A DNA stretch of 64,000 bases from Erythrobacter sp. SG61-1L (GTDB lineage Bacteria > Pseudomonadota > Alphaproteobacteria > Sphingomonadales > Sphingomonadaceae): the NCBI RefSeq assembly GCF_001305965.1, contig NZ_JXQC01000003.1, forward strand, positions 1,541,633-1,605,632, in the 5' to 3' direction. Below, piece by piece: positions 16,895 through 22,809 of the stretch (the stretch's first letter is position 1; the number at the start of each line of letters is the position of its first letter). The position numbers and the translations under genes were made by a program. The notes below the pieces were generated by a model, which did no database searches, had not been told where the DNA came from, and saw nothing but the letters and a program-made list of their open reading frames with translations.

Positions 16895-17584
16895 CTAAGT
16901 CTTGCGGAAAATCCCCGCTACCCGGCCGATGATCTGCATCTCGCCGTCATAGGCGACGTCATCGGGCACCTCGGGGTTTGAGGAAATCAGGATCATTCCT
17001 GATCCGTCCTTTGTGGGCCGCAGGCGCTTGATTGAGCCCATCCCACCGATCTCGATCGCCCAGAGCTTGTCGGCAAAACGTGGGGTGCGGTCGTAACTGT
17101 CGATCAGCACCACGTCGGAATCGAGGATGGTCGGCATCATCGAATCCCCGCTGCCGGTGGCGAAGAACAGATATTCCATCGGGGATTCGGTGAACTGACG
17201 CACCCATGCGCGCGAGAATACCCGCTTTTTTCCGGTCACCGGAACATCATGGATGAACGACAGGCCAAGCCCGAATGACACGTCGAACTCGTGCAATTCG
17301 ACCAGATCGCTGGCCTCGCCAACACCTTTGACTGCAGCCTTGCTGGTCGCGCTGGGCGGCGTCGGCACGCCTCCATGCGGCGCGGAATCGTCGGTTTCGC
17401 CCATCAAATATTCCGCCGATGTCCCCAGCTCGCTGGCGATCCGGTGGATATACTTTGATCCCTGCGATTGTCCGCTGACGAGTTTGTAGATCACCGTTTG
17501 CGAGACGCCAACGCGCCGCGCCAGCTCGGATTGTGACAATCCAAGCGCGATCAGCAGCTCTTCTAGGCGATCACCACGAAACAT
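16895..17584 (-). CDS. Prophage CI-like repressor (HTH + S24 peptidase)
   Basis: The 229-residue protein has an N-terminal HTH (LSQSELARRVGVSQTVIYKLVSG, residues 16-38) and a C-terminal LexA/S24 domain. The catalytic dyad appears as Ser148 (GSGDSMMPT) and Lys186 (GSIKRLR), spaced as in LexA. It should hold the prophage silent and inactivate itself on RecA activation. No clear Ala-Gly cleavage site is evident in the linker. Two palindromic operators lie in the divergent promoter region upstream. It heads the minus-strand lysogeny train. Confidence 0.93.
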   Translation of the reverse strand: MFRGDRLEELLIALGLSQSELARRVGVSQTVIYKLVSGQSQGSKYIHRIASELGTSAEYLMGETDDSAPHGGVPTPPSATSKAAVKGVGEASDLVELHEFDVSFGLGLSFIHDVPVTGKKRVFSRAWVRQFTESPMEYLFFATGSGDSMMPTILDSDVVLIDSYDRTPRFADKLWAIEIGGMGSIKRLRPTKDGSGMILISSNPEVPDDVAYDGEMQIIGRVAGIFRKT

Positions 17585-17595
17585 CAGCCACCGAC

Positions 17596-17663
17596 GCTAC
17601 ATCATTGGTTTTAGCGCGCCACCCAACTTTAGGCATTGACACGGCTAAATCATTAGTTTTAGC
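17596..17663. promoter_or_regulatory. Two matching operators between repressor and early genes
   Basis: Operator 1 (17596-17615) is GCTACA-N8-TTTAGC and operator 2 (17644-17663) is GCTAAA-N8-TTTAGC. Both share ATCATTnGTTTTAGC and are 48 bases apart in the same orientation. Their 20-base dyads suit a dimeric HTH repressor. Operator 2 overlaps the -10 of the rightward early promoter; operator 1 is nearest the repressor gene, fitting a CI/Cro switch. Confidence 0.8.
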
Positions 17664-17665
17664 TA
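17636..17665 (+). promoter_or_regulatory. Early rightward promoter
   Basis: A perfect -35 TTGACA (17636-17641) is followed after 18 bases by TAGCTA (17660-17665). The -10 overlaps operator 2, so repressor binding would block it. It is about 40 bases from the first small early gene, preceded by CCAAGAGGAAG. Confidence 0.6.
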
Positions 17666-17705
17666 TGCCTATTGATATAGCCCTCCAACCAAGAGGAAGC
17701 CGCGC

Positions 17706-17951
17706 ATGAAACTCCTCAACACACCCGTATGGTTTGAAATGCCCACCTCGGGCCGCCCGCGCTATCTGGCGTGGTGGCTCCTCGGAGCGCTCTGCGGGCT
17801 TTCGGAAGCCTCCCCCGTGCTGGCCCGGATCTACGAATTGCTGGTCCCGAATGCCCTGCAGGCAGACGAGCCTCACAACCCCGCAGCCTTCCAGGACGGG
17901 TATGACACCACGGTAGATTGGGTGTCGAACCGGAAGCTGGCTGCGCGCTGA
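17706..17951 (+). CDS. Small hypothetical early phage protein
   Basis: This 81-residue protein (MKLLNTPVWFEMPTSGRPRY...) has a hydrophobic stretch LAWWLLGALCGL that might be a short membrane segment. It is not assigned to a family. AGAGGAAGCCGCGC upstream gives a good ribosome site, and it is the first gene after the early promoter. It ends one base before the YdaS-like start, consistent with co-translation. Confidence 0.65.
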   Translation: MKLLNTPVWFEMPTSGRPRYLAWWLLGALCGLSEASPVLARIYELLVPNALQADEPHNPAAFQDGYDTTVDWVSNRKLAAR

Positions 17952-17952
17952 G

Positions 17953-18231
17953 ATGTCAGCCCGGTTCACACCGTTCGAAGCGCTCGAAGCTCTGGTCGAG
18001 AAGGCCGGCTCGCAAAGCGCCCTCGCCCGCGCGCTCGGCGTCTCGCAGACGGCGGTGTGGAAATGGCTGCAATCCTCCAAGCGCCTGCCTGCCGAATACG
18101 TCCTCAAGGCAGAAGCCCTTTACGGCGTCTCCCGCCACGATCTGCGGCCTGACATCTACCCACGCGGATACCCTCCTGCCCCCGATGCCCGCTGGACCGG
18201 CGTGGATCGCCGCGCGGGGGCATCGGCATGA
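17953..18231 (+). CDS. YdaS-like Cro-type HTH regulator
   Basis: The 92-residue protein has an HTH FEALEALVEKAGSQSALARALGVSQTAVWKWL (residues 8-39) typical of the YdaS/Cro group, placed directly opposite the CI-like gene. It probably acts as the Cro counterpart that competes for the operators. The stop overlaps the next start by four bases (ATGA), beginning a chain of coupled genes. Confidence 0.85.
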   Translation: MSARFTPFEALEALVEKAGSQSALARALGVSQTAVWKWLQSSKRLPAEYVLKAEALYGVSRHDLRPDIYPRGYPPAPDARWTGVDRRAGASA

Positions 18232-18434
18232 ACTCCCTTCCCCAGGCGACCCGAGCCGGGTCTTTCTCCCCTGTTGCAGTCCCGGCTCACCTCAGGGTGG
18301 ACGGCGGAGAGGGCTTAGCCCCTGTTGCCCCCTCCGTCGTCCGCCCGCCTTTTGCCTACCTCTGCAGCGCTTGCCAATCATCGGGCGAATTTCTCGAAAA
18401 TTCCCCCCACTCCCGGAACGGAACCCACGCATGA
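18228..18434 (+). CDS. Small hypothetical early protein
   Basis: This 68-residue product is unrecognised. It has one Cys pair (LCSACQSSGEF) but no full zinc motif. Evidence for a real gene is positional: its start overlaps the YdaS-like stop and its stop overlaps the next start, each by four bases. Confidence 0.45.
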   Translation: MNSLPQATRAGSFSPVAVPAHLRVDGGEGLAPVAPSVVRPPFAYLCSACQSSGEFLENSPHSRNGTHA

Positions 18435-18907
18435 ACCTCCCCGCCCAGGAACAGCGGCAGGCCGAACGCGCACGCCAGTTGATCGAAGATGCCGGCGGGC
18501 TGGAAGCCTGCGCCGAGGAAACCGGCCTCTCCACCAGCCAGCTGCACCGCTATTATTCCAAGTCTGACCGGGATTCGATGCCCGCCCGCGTGATCGAGGC
18601 GCTGGAGGCTGTCACTCATGGCAAGCCCGGCCACCCGGTGATGACGCGCCACCTCGCCCGGCGGCAGGGCTTTGTCCTCGTGCCGCTGCCCCGCGCCTTC
18701 CCCGGCGAAGGCGAATGGAACCGCCACATTGCCAACCTCTCCAGCGAGGCAGGCAATCTGATTTCCGGCATTGCCGAAGATCTGGCCGACGATCTGGATG
18801 TAGACCCTCAGGAAGCTGCCCAGCGCCTGCCCGGCGCCCGCAGGCTGGTGGAGATCGCCGCCGAGATCGAGGCCGCCCTTACAGCCCGCGCCGGGAGGGA
18901 TCGCTGA
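18431..18907 (+). CDS. Early phage regulatory protein (CII/HTH-like)
   Basis: The 158-residue protein has an N-terminal segment ARQLIEDAGGLEACAEETGLSTSQLHRYYS that fits an HTH, followed by DSMPARVIEALEAVTHGKPGHPVMTRHLA. This layout is common in phage CII-like or DUF1364-type regulators of mutator transposon and P2-like phages. The C-terminal half is an amphipathic acidic helix (AEDLADDLDVDPQEAAQRLP). Start MNLPAQEQRQ overlaps the upstream stop. Specific target unknown. Confidence 0.7.
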   Translation: MNLPAQEQRQAERARQLIEDAGGLEACAEETGLSTSQLHRYYSKSDRDSMPARVIEALEAVTHGKPGHPVMTRHLARRQGFVLVPLPRAFPGEGEWNRHIANLSSEAGNLISGIAEDLADDLDVDPQEAAQRLPGARRLVEIAAEIEAALTARAGRDR

Positions 18908-19290
18908 TGAGCGGCGAAGGGGCAGGCTTCATTCCCACCCGAGGCACCAAACGCATGCGCCGGGGCACTATCAGCTGCCCCGTCTGCAGCTGCGGCGGCG
19001 TGATCCACGGCAACGATCCCATCACGCCCATGGTCAAGGCCCTGTGGGTCCATTGCGAGAATACCGCCTGCGGCATGACCTGGCGGATGGACCTCACCTT
19101 CGTCCACGTGATCAGCCCATCGGGCATCGCCCATGCGCTCGATCTGCCCATGGCCCCCGCAACCATGCTGCGGGCGGGCCTTCCGGCTGAGCCTGCCGAG
19201 CCGCCCGATCCCAACCAGCTCAGCATGTTCCCTGACCATGGCGACCCGCTCGCCCCGCCTGCCCCCCTCACACCCTGCACCGGAGAGTAA
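18907..19290 (+). CDS. ogr: Ogr/Delta-like zinc-finger late-gene activator
   Basis: The 127-residue product has the Ogr/Delta metal motif: CPVC-SCGG..., then VHCENTACGMTW, i.e. two Cys pairs separated by about 25 residues, followed by the aromatic segment LTFVHVISPSG. In P2, Ogr recruits RNA polymerase to late tail and head promoters. Here it lies in the early train rather than after gpD. An extra Pro-rich C-terminal tail (about 45 residues) is present. It begins on the upstream stop (TGATG). Confidence 0.8.
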   Translation: MSGEGAGFIPTRGTKRMRRGTISCPVCSCGGVIHGNDPITPMVKALWVHCENTACGMTWRMDLTFVHVISPSGIAHALDLPMAPATMLRAGLPAEPAEPPDPNQLSMFPDHGDPLAPPAPLTPCTGE

Positions 19291-19291
19291 C

Positions 19292-19528
19292 ATGGCCGAA
19301 GCCACCGATGACCGCCTGCGCCTGCTGATCGAGCGCGTGGAGCGCCTTGAGGAAGAGAAGAAGGGTATCTCCGACGATATCCGCGACGCCTACGCCGAGG
19401 CAAAGGCGGTCGGTTACGATGTGAAGATCATGCGCCAGATCGTGCGGCTGCGGAAATTGCGCCCTGATGATCGCCGCGCGATGGACCTCATCCTTGAAAC
19501 CTATCGCAGCGCGCTGGGGCTGGACTGA
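19292..19528 (+). CDS. GapR/DUF2312-family DNA-binding protein
   Basis: The 78-residue protein matches the GapR pattern: DDRLRLLIERVERLEEEKKG, ISDDIRDAYAEAKAVGYDVK, KIMRQIVRLRKL and a C-terminal MDLILETYRSALGL. GapR of Caulobacter is a coiled-coil tetramer that clamps overtwisted, AT-rich DNA ahead of replication forks. A phage copy could favour its own replication or interfere with the host's protein. It lies one base after the Ogr-like gene; GGAGAG precedes the start. Confidence 0.9.
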   Translation: MAEATDDRLRLLIERVERLEEEKKGISDDIRDAYAEAKAVGYDVKIMRQIVRLRKLRPDDRRAMDLILETYRSALGLD

Positions 19529-19737
19529 TGGCCCGCCGCGCCTCCCCCGCCCGCCGTGCACCCCTGCCCACCGCCATCGTGCATGAATGCGCCCGCTGCG
19601 CCCGCGCGCACCATGGCGGCGGTACTCCGCCGGGCTGGGCCGTCCATCCCGGCCACGGCCTGCTGTGTGATGATTGTGACGAGGCCGTGCGCCTCTCCGG
19701 GATCACCGGCATCCCTTTAGCGCGGCGGGCGGCGTGA
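19528..19737 (+). CDS. Small zinc-ribbon-like early protein
   Basis: The 69-residue product has two Cys pairs, HECARCARAHH and LLCDDCDEAV, about 28 residues apart, which could bind one zinc. The Arg/Ala-rich N-terminus is basic. Function is not known; it could bind DNA or RNA polymerase. Its ATG overlaps the GapR-like stop (TGATG). Confidence 0.6.
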   Translation: MARRASPARRAPLPTAIVHECARCARAHHGGGTPPGWAVHPGHGLLCDDCDEAVRLSGITGIPLARRAA

Positions 19738-19946
19738 CCCCGCGCCCGCCCGAATTCATCGGCGTCGATTGGGCCGTGCAGGATCAACGCCTCGCCATGC
19801 TCAATCGCCGGGTGGAGAAATGGGCATTGCGCGCCCAGCTCGCCATTCTTGGCACCTGCGGCCTGGTCGCCGCCTTCGCCGCGCCGGTGTTCTTCAAGAA
19901 CCTCGCCCTCGGCCTGTTGCTGGGGGCGGAGGGGCTGCTGCCATGA
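19734..19946 (+). CDS. Small early membrane protein (GTG start)
   Basis: The 70-residue product has one predicted membrane span LRAQLAILGTCGLVAAFAAPVF and a second hydrophobic end (LALGLLLGAEGLL). It starts at GTG overlapping the previous stop (GTGA) and its own stop overlaps the next ATG. The arrangement of two adjacent tiny membrane proteins recalls holin or spanin pairs, but the early location argues against lysis genes. Confidence 0.55.
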   Translation: MTPRPPEFIGVDWAVQDQRLAMLNRRVEKWALRAQLAILGTCGLVAAFAAPVFFKNLALGLLLGAEGLLP

Positions 19947-20044
19947 GCCTGCGCGATGTCGCCTTCATGGCCTCTGCCCTGATCGTCGCCGCCCTGATGG
20001 GCTGCGCCTTCGCCCTGCTGTCCACCCCGCCGGAGTTCCCCTGA
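19943..20044 (+). CDS. Tiny early membrane protein (33 residues)
   Basis: The peptide MSLRDVAFMASALIVAALMG... is nearly all one hydrophobic helix. It is joined to its neighbours by an ATGA overlap upstream and a TGATG junction downstream, which is the main evidence that it is translated. Confidence 0.45.
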   Translation: MSLRDVAFMASALIVAALMGCAFALLSTPPEFP

Positions 20045-20388
20045 TGCGCCCCTTCCGCGCCTCTCGCCGCCAGCTCAGCGTGCTGCGCTACATCCGCGGC
20101 TATCAGCTCGCCCACGATGGCATATCGCCCACCCTGCACGAGATTGCGCGGGGCACCGGCACCATGAACAAAACCGGCGTCTGGCGCGTCCTGCGCACGC
20201 TGGAACGCCAGGGCGCCCTCCGCCGCCTCTTCCGCCGCCCCCGCGCAATCGAACTGCTGGTGCCCGTGGCCATCCCCCAGGCCCCCAACGGCGCCCCGCT
20301 GTTCCATATCCCCATCCCCACGCGCACCCACCCCGGCTCCGCCATCGAGAAGAAGGCGCGGGATTTCATGCAGCGGAGTGCTGCGTGA
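20044..20388 (+). CDS. Winged-helix (LexA N-domain-like) protein
   Basis: The 114-residue protein has ASRRQLSVLRYIRGYQLAHDGISPTLHEIARGTG, then GVWRVLRTLERQGALRRL, matching the LexA DNA-binding domain (PF01726) without any peptidase domain. It is therefore probably a phage transcription factor rather than a SOS repressor. The C-terminus is Pro-rich. It starts on the stop of the tiny membrane gene. Confidence 0.7.
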   Translation: MRPFRASRRQLSVLRYIRGYQLAHDGISPTLHEIARGTGTMNKTGVWRVLRTLERQGALRRLFRRPRAIELLVPVAIPQAPNGAPLFHIPIPTRTHPGSAIEKKARDFMQRSAA

Positions 20389-21140
20389 ACGGAAACCGAT
20401 CCACTGCGGTCATGCAACGCCGCGCCCCTGCACCGGACGAACTGGATTACTTCCCCACTCAACCGTGGGCCGTGCGCGCTGCCTGCGAATTCCTCGCGGC
20501 CGAACTGGGCGAGGACCTGACCGGCCAGACCTGCTGGGAACCGGCATGCGGCGAAATGTTCATGGTGCTCGCCCTGGCCGAATACTTTGCCCACGTGATC
20601 GCCAGCGACATCTATCGCTACACCCCCGATCACCAGATCCATGACTTTCTCTCGCATGGCCCGCCCTTCGCCATGCCGGACTGGATCTTCACCAACCCAC
20701 CCTTCCTGTTGGCCGAACAATTCGTGGCCCGCGCGATCGAGCGCGCACGGCGCGGTGTGGTCATGTTCGTGCGTGGTGCCTTCACTGAGGGCGACAAGCG
20801 CTACGAGGCCCTTTTCCGGCCCCATATCCGCCCATCATTCGTTGTGACCTACGTCGAGCGCGCAGTGCTTCTGCGCGGCCGCCTGATCCGCTCCGGCGCC
20901 CCGGATCCCTTCAACGTGGATCCCATTACGCTGGAGCCGCGCAAGGCCAGCTCGGCCACCGCCTATTCCCTCGTGATCTGGCAACCCGGCCAGCACGACA
21001 CCCGCCACCGCTGGATCCCCGCCTGCCGCCGCCGCCTTGAGCGCGATGCCGATTATCCGGCTTACGAAACCCAATGGGCCTGGCTGCGAGAGCAGCAGGC
21101 AAAAATCGCGCAAGTGAGCGCACAGGAATCACTGCTGTGA
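20385..21140 (+). CDS. Phage DNA methyltransferase (N6-adenine type)
   Basis: The 251-residue product has a SAM-binding motif WEPACGEMFMVLALAEYF followed by an acidic residue after a strand (VIASDIYRY). A catalytic NPPF motif occurs in DWIFTNPPFLLAEQFV (about residues 97-112). The opening DELDYFPTQPWAVRAACEFL is common in phage-borne orphan methylases. It likely protects phage DNA or sets its methylation pattern. GTG start overlapping the upstream stop (GTGA). This is the second methylase of the element, unrelated to the D12 one. Confidence 0.8.
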   Translation: MNGNRSTAVMQRRAPAPDELDYFPTQPWAVRAACEFLAAELGEDLTGQTCWEPACGEMFMVLALAEYFAHVIASDIYRYTPDHQIHDFLSHGPPFAMPDWIFTNPPFLLAEQFVARAIERARRGVVMFVRGAFTEGDKRYEALFRPHIRPSFVVTYVERAVLLRGRLIRSGAPDPFNVDPITLEPRKASSATAYSLVIWQPGQHDTRHRWIPACRRRLERDADYPAYETQWAWLREQQAKIAQVSAQESLL

Positions 21141-21208
21141 CCAGTTTCCCCCACCGCGATGAAACGCGCATCCCCCAACAGCAACGCCGGGAGGCTCGGC
21201 ATGTCTAA
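21137..21208 (+). CDS. Possible 23-codon coupling ORF before alpA
   Basis: A GTG overlapping the methylase stop opens a 23-codon frame (VTSFPHRDETR...) ending at TAA 21206-21208, eight bases inside the alpA-like gene. It would continue the unbroken overlap chain and carry ribosomes to alpA. No family evidence. Confidence 0.25.
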   Translation: MTSFPHRDETRIPQQQRREARHV

Positions 21209-21389
21209 CCGCCTGCTCAAGATCGCCCAGGTTATCGAAGAAACCTCGCTCAGCCGCCGCTCGATCTATCGCCTCATCGCGCAAGGCGAATTCCCGCCCA
21301 GCCGCAAGATCTCCCCCCAACGAGTAGCCTGGCGCGCCGACGAGGTGGAAGCCTGGATGCAGGGCCGCCCTATTAACTCCGGGGCCTAA
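21201..21389 (+). CDS. AlpA-family MerR-like regulator/excisionase
   Basis: The 62-residue protein has the AlpA HTH: LLKIAQVIEETSLSRRSIYRLIAQGEFPPSRKISPQRVAWRADEVEAWM. Such proteins activate integrase genes or act as excisionases at element ends. Start MSNRLLK was preferred over an in-frame ATG 42 bases upstream because GGGAGG sits 8 bases before it. It is the last phage gene before host Tad genes, so the element boundary should lie just after it; the integrase must be elsewhere. Confidence 0.85.
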   Translation: MSNRLLKIAQVIEETSLSRRSIYRLIAQGEFPPSRKISPQRVAWRADEVEAWMQGRPINSGA

Positions 21390-21529
21390 CTGGGGGCCTC
21401 AGTCAGTTAAAATAGTACATTTATCGTTTTAATACAGGACCATAGGCAAATGACATGCATCCTGCCGCCCCAGCCAGCTTTTCAGGTCAACTGAAGTAAT
21501 ACGCGGGTGTGGCCTAAGGTCGATCCTGC
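21390..21529. other. Non-coding junction, probable prophage right boundary
   Basis: These 140 bases separate the AlpA gene from convergent host Tad genes. They contain an AT-rich patch with a TTAAAA (21407-21412) / TTTTAA (21427-21432) inverted repeat. No tRNA gene or direct repeat to the visible phage DNA is seen, so the attachment core cannot be placed without the left boundary. Confidence 0.4.
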
Positions 21530-22210
21530 TCAGTTCGGGCAGGAATTGACCGGTGCGGCTGGCGACGGATTGTAGATCTGAGTCAGATCGCGGTCGTCAC
21601 GAACATACATTGCCGCCGTCTTGCGAATGGCCTGTGGCGGCACAAGGCTGCTGAAGATCAGCGGTTTGTAGTTGTAGACCACTTCCACAAACATCACGGC
21701 AAAACCGCTTTCCGCGCGAATCCGGCGGTCTACAGGCCCCATGCCGGGGAATCCCGTGCCAGAAGCGCCATCGCCCTGCTTGCCATAGCTGGACTTGTAG
21801 GCCGTCTTGCCGAAGCAGCGCTGCCAGTGGACCCACTGGCCACCCTGCGCATTCACTTCGAGACTGGAGAGGATCAAGCGGCCATTCTGCTCGATGTCGA
21901 GCCCTCCCGACTGCAATGCGGCGCCCTGGAAAGTCTCGTTCACGTCATATTCGCGCATGCGCGGCACCCCCGCGACGATTTCCTGCTTCGCGCGCGACGC
22001 ATTGTCGGCAAGTGAAATGGCAATCTGGCTCACGCGCATATGCGTGACCGAGAGATTGGCGATCTCCACCCCGCCCAGCCCGAGCATGGTGAGAACCGGC
22101 AACGAATAGGCGAATTCGATGAGGGCGAGCGCCTTCTCATCGCGCCACAGCCGACGCGCGAAACGGCGCAGGCTGCCAAGTTTGGGCTTGCGCATCATGT
22201 TCCGGGGCAC
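21530..22210 (-). CDS. TadE-like minor pseudopilin
   Basis: The 226-residue protein begins with a basic stretch (RRFARRLWRDEKAL) followed by the pilin-like helix ALIEFAYSLPVLTMLGLGGVEIANL (residues 28-52), as in TadE. The remainder is a periplasmic domain ending in a short Cys-containing tail (VNSCPN). It probably primes or organises the Flp/Tad pilus at the membrane. It overlaps the upstream gene by 16 bases. Confidence 0.8.
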   Translation of the reverse strand: MPRNMMRKPKLGSLRRFARRLWRDEKALALIEFAYSLPVLTMLGLGGVEIANLSVTHMRVSQIAISLADNASRAKQEIVAGVPRMREYDVNETFQGAALQSGGLDIEQNGRLILSSLEVNAQGGQWVHWQRCFGKTAYKSSYGKQGDGASGTGFPGMGPVDRRIRAESGFAVMFVEVVYNYKPLIFSSLVPPQAIRKTAAMYVRDDRDLTQIYNPSPAAPVNSCPN

Positions 22211-22809
22211 ACCTGTTTCTTAGCCCGCGCGGCCTGCGGGCCGAAAGGCTGGTTGCGCAGTGCGGTCGTGGCAGAGACGCTGCCACGCTGTTCGCCGCTG
22301 ATCAGCTTCCACAGGGGGAACACACGGTCATAATTGACTGTTACCGAATAGACGACCACGTCATTCGCGCCGCCCAGGCCGCCTTTACCGACGTCGCCGT
22401 CCCATGTGTTATTGCCGTTTTCGTCGACGAAACACTCGCCTGCATCGTATTTGTCATTATTGTTCGAGTCCGTGAAATCCTCGGGCCGACCGACGTCGTT
22501 GAATCCCGAATAGTTCAGCCGCTCCACTTCGTAGGTCGGATTGCTGATTGCGATCGGGCTAAGCTGGTCACGAACATATTGATCGATCGCGTCCTTCTGG
22601 CTGAGGCCACTTTCAAGGCCGGCGTCGCGCCCCGCATCCAGAATGGCGCCCTGCAGTACCGACTTGAGGTAAATGCCCTGCCCCAAATCGTAGATGCCAA
22701 ACAGAAGCACGAGGAATGTGGGCAGCACGATCGCGAACTCCGGCAGGGTCGCCCCCTGCCGGTCGCGCGCCAGCATACGCATCATAGGGAAAACCGGCAG
22801 ACGGATCAT
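22195..22809 (-). CDS. TadE/TadG-like pilus protein
   Basis: The 204-residue protein has the segment ARDRQGATLPEFAIVLPTFLVLLFGIYDLGQGIYLKSVLQ (about 13-52), the classic RxGA-x-xEFA TadE N-terminus. The mature domain contains an Asp/Asn-rich patch (DSNNNDKYDAGECFVDENGN) resembling a calcium-binding dockerin-type loop. It sits between TadE-like and TadG-like genes with a four-base overlap upstream, so the three are one operon. Confidence 0.8.
   Translation of the reverse strand: MIRLPVFPMMRMLARDRQGATLPEFAIVLPTFLVLLFGIYDLGQGIYLKSVLQGAILDAGRDAGLESGLSQKDAIDQYVRDQLSPIAISNPTYEVERLNYSGFNDVGRPEDFTDSNNNDKYDAGECFVDENGNNTWDGDVGKGGLGGANDVVVYSVTVNYDRVFPLWKLISGEQRGSVSATTALRNQPFGPQAARAKKQVCPGT

Noticed and set aside
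19734-20044. Two small membrane proteins considered as a holin/spanin pair
   Set aside because: They lie in the early regulatory train with no endolysin nearby and lack an i-spanin/o-spanin arrangement.
21390-21529. Search for a tRNA or attachment-site direct repeat at the prophage edge
   Set aside because: No tRNA cloverleaf or repeat matching other visible phage DNA was found; the left end is outside the window.
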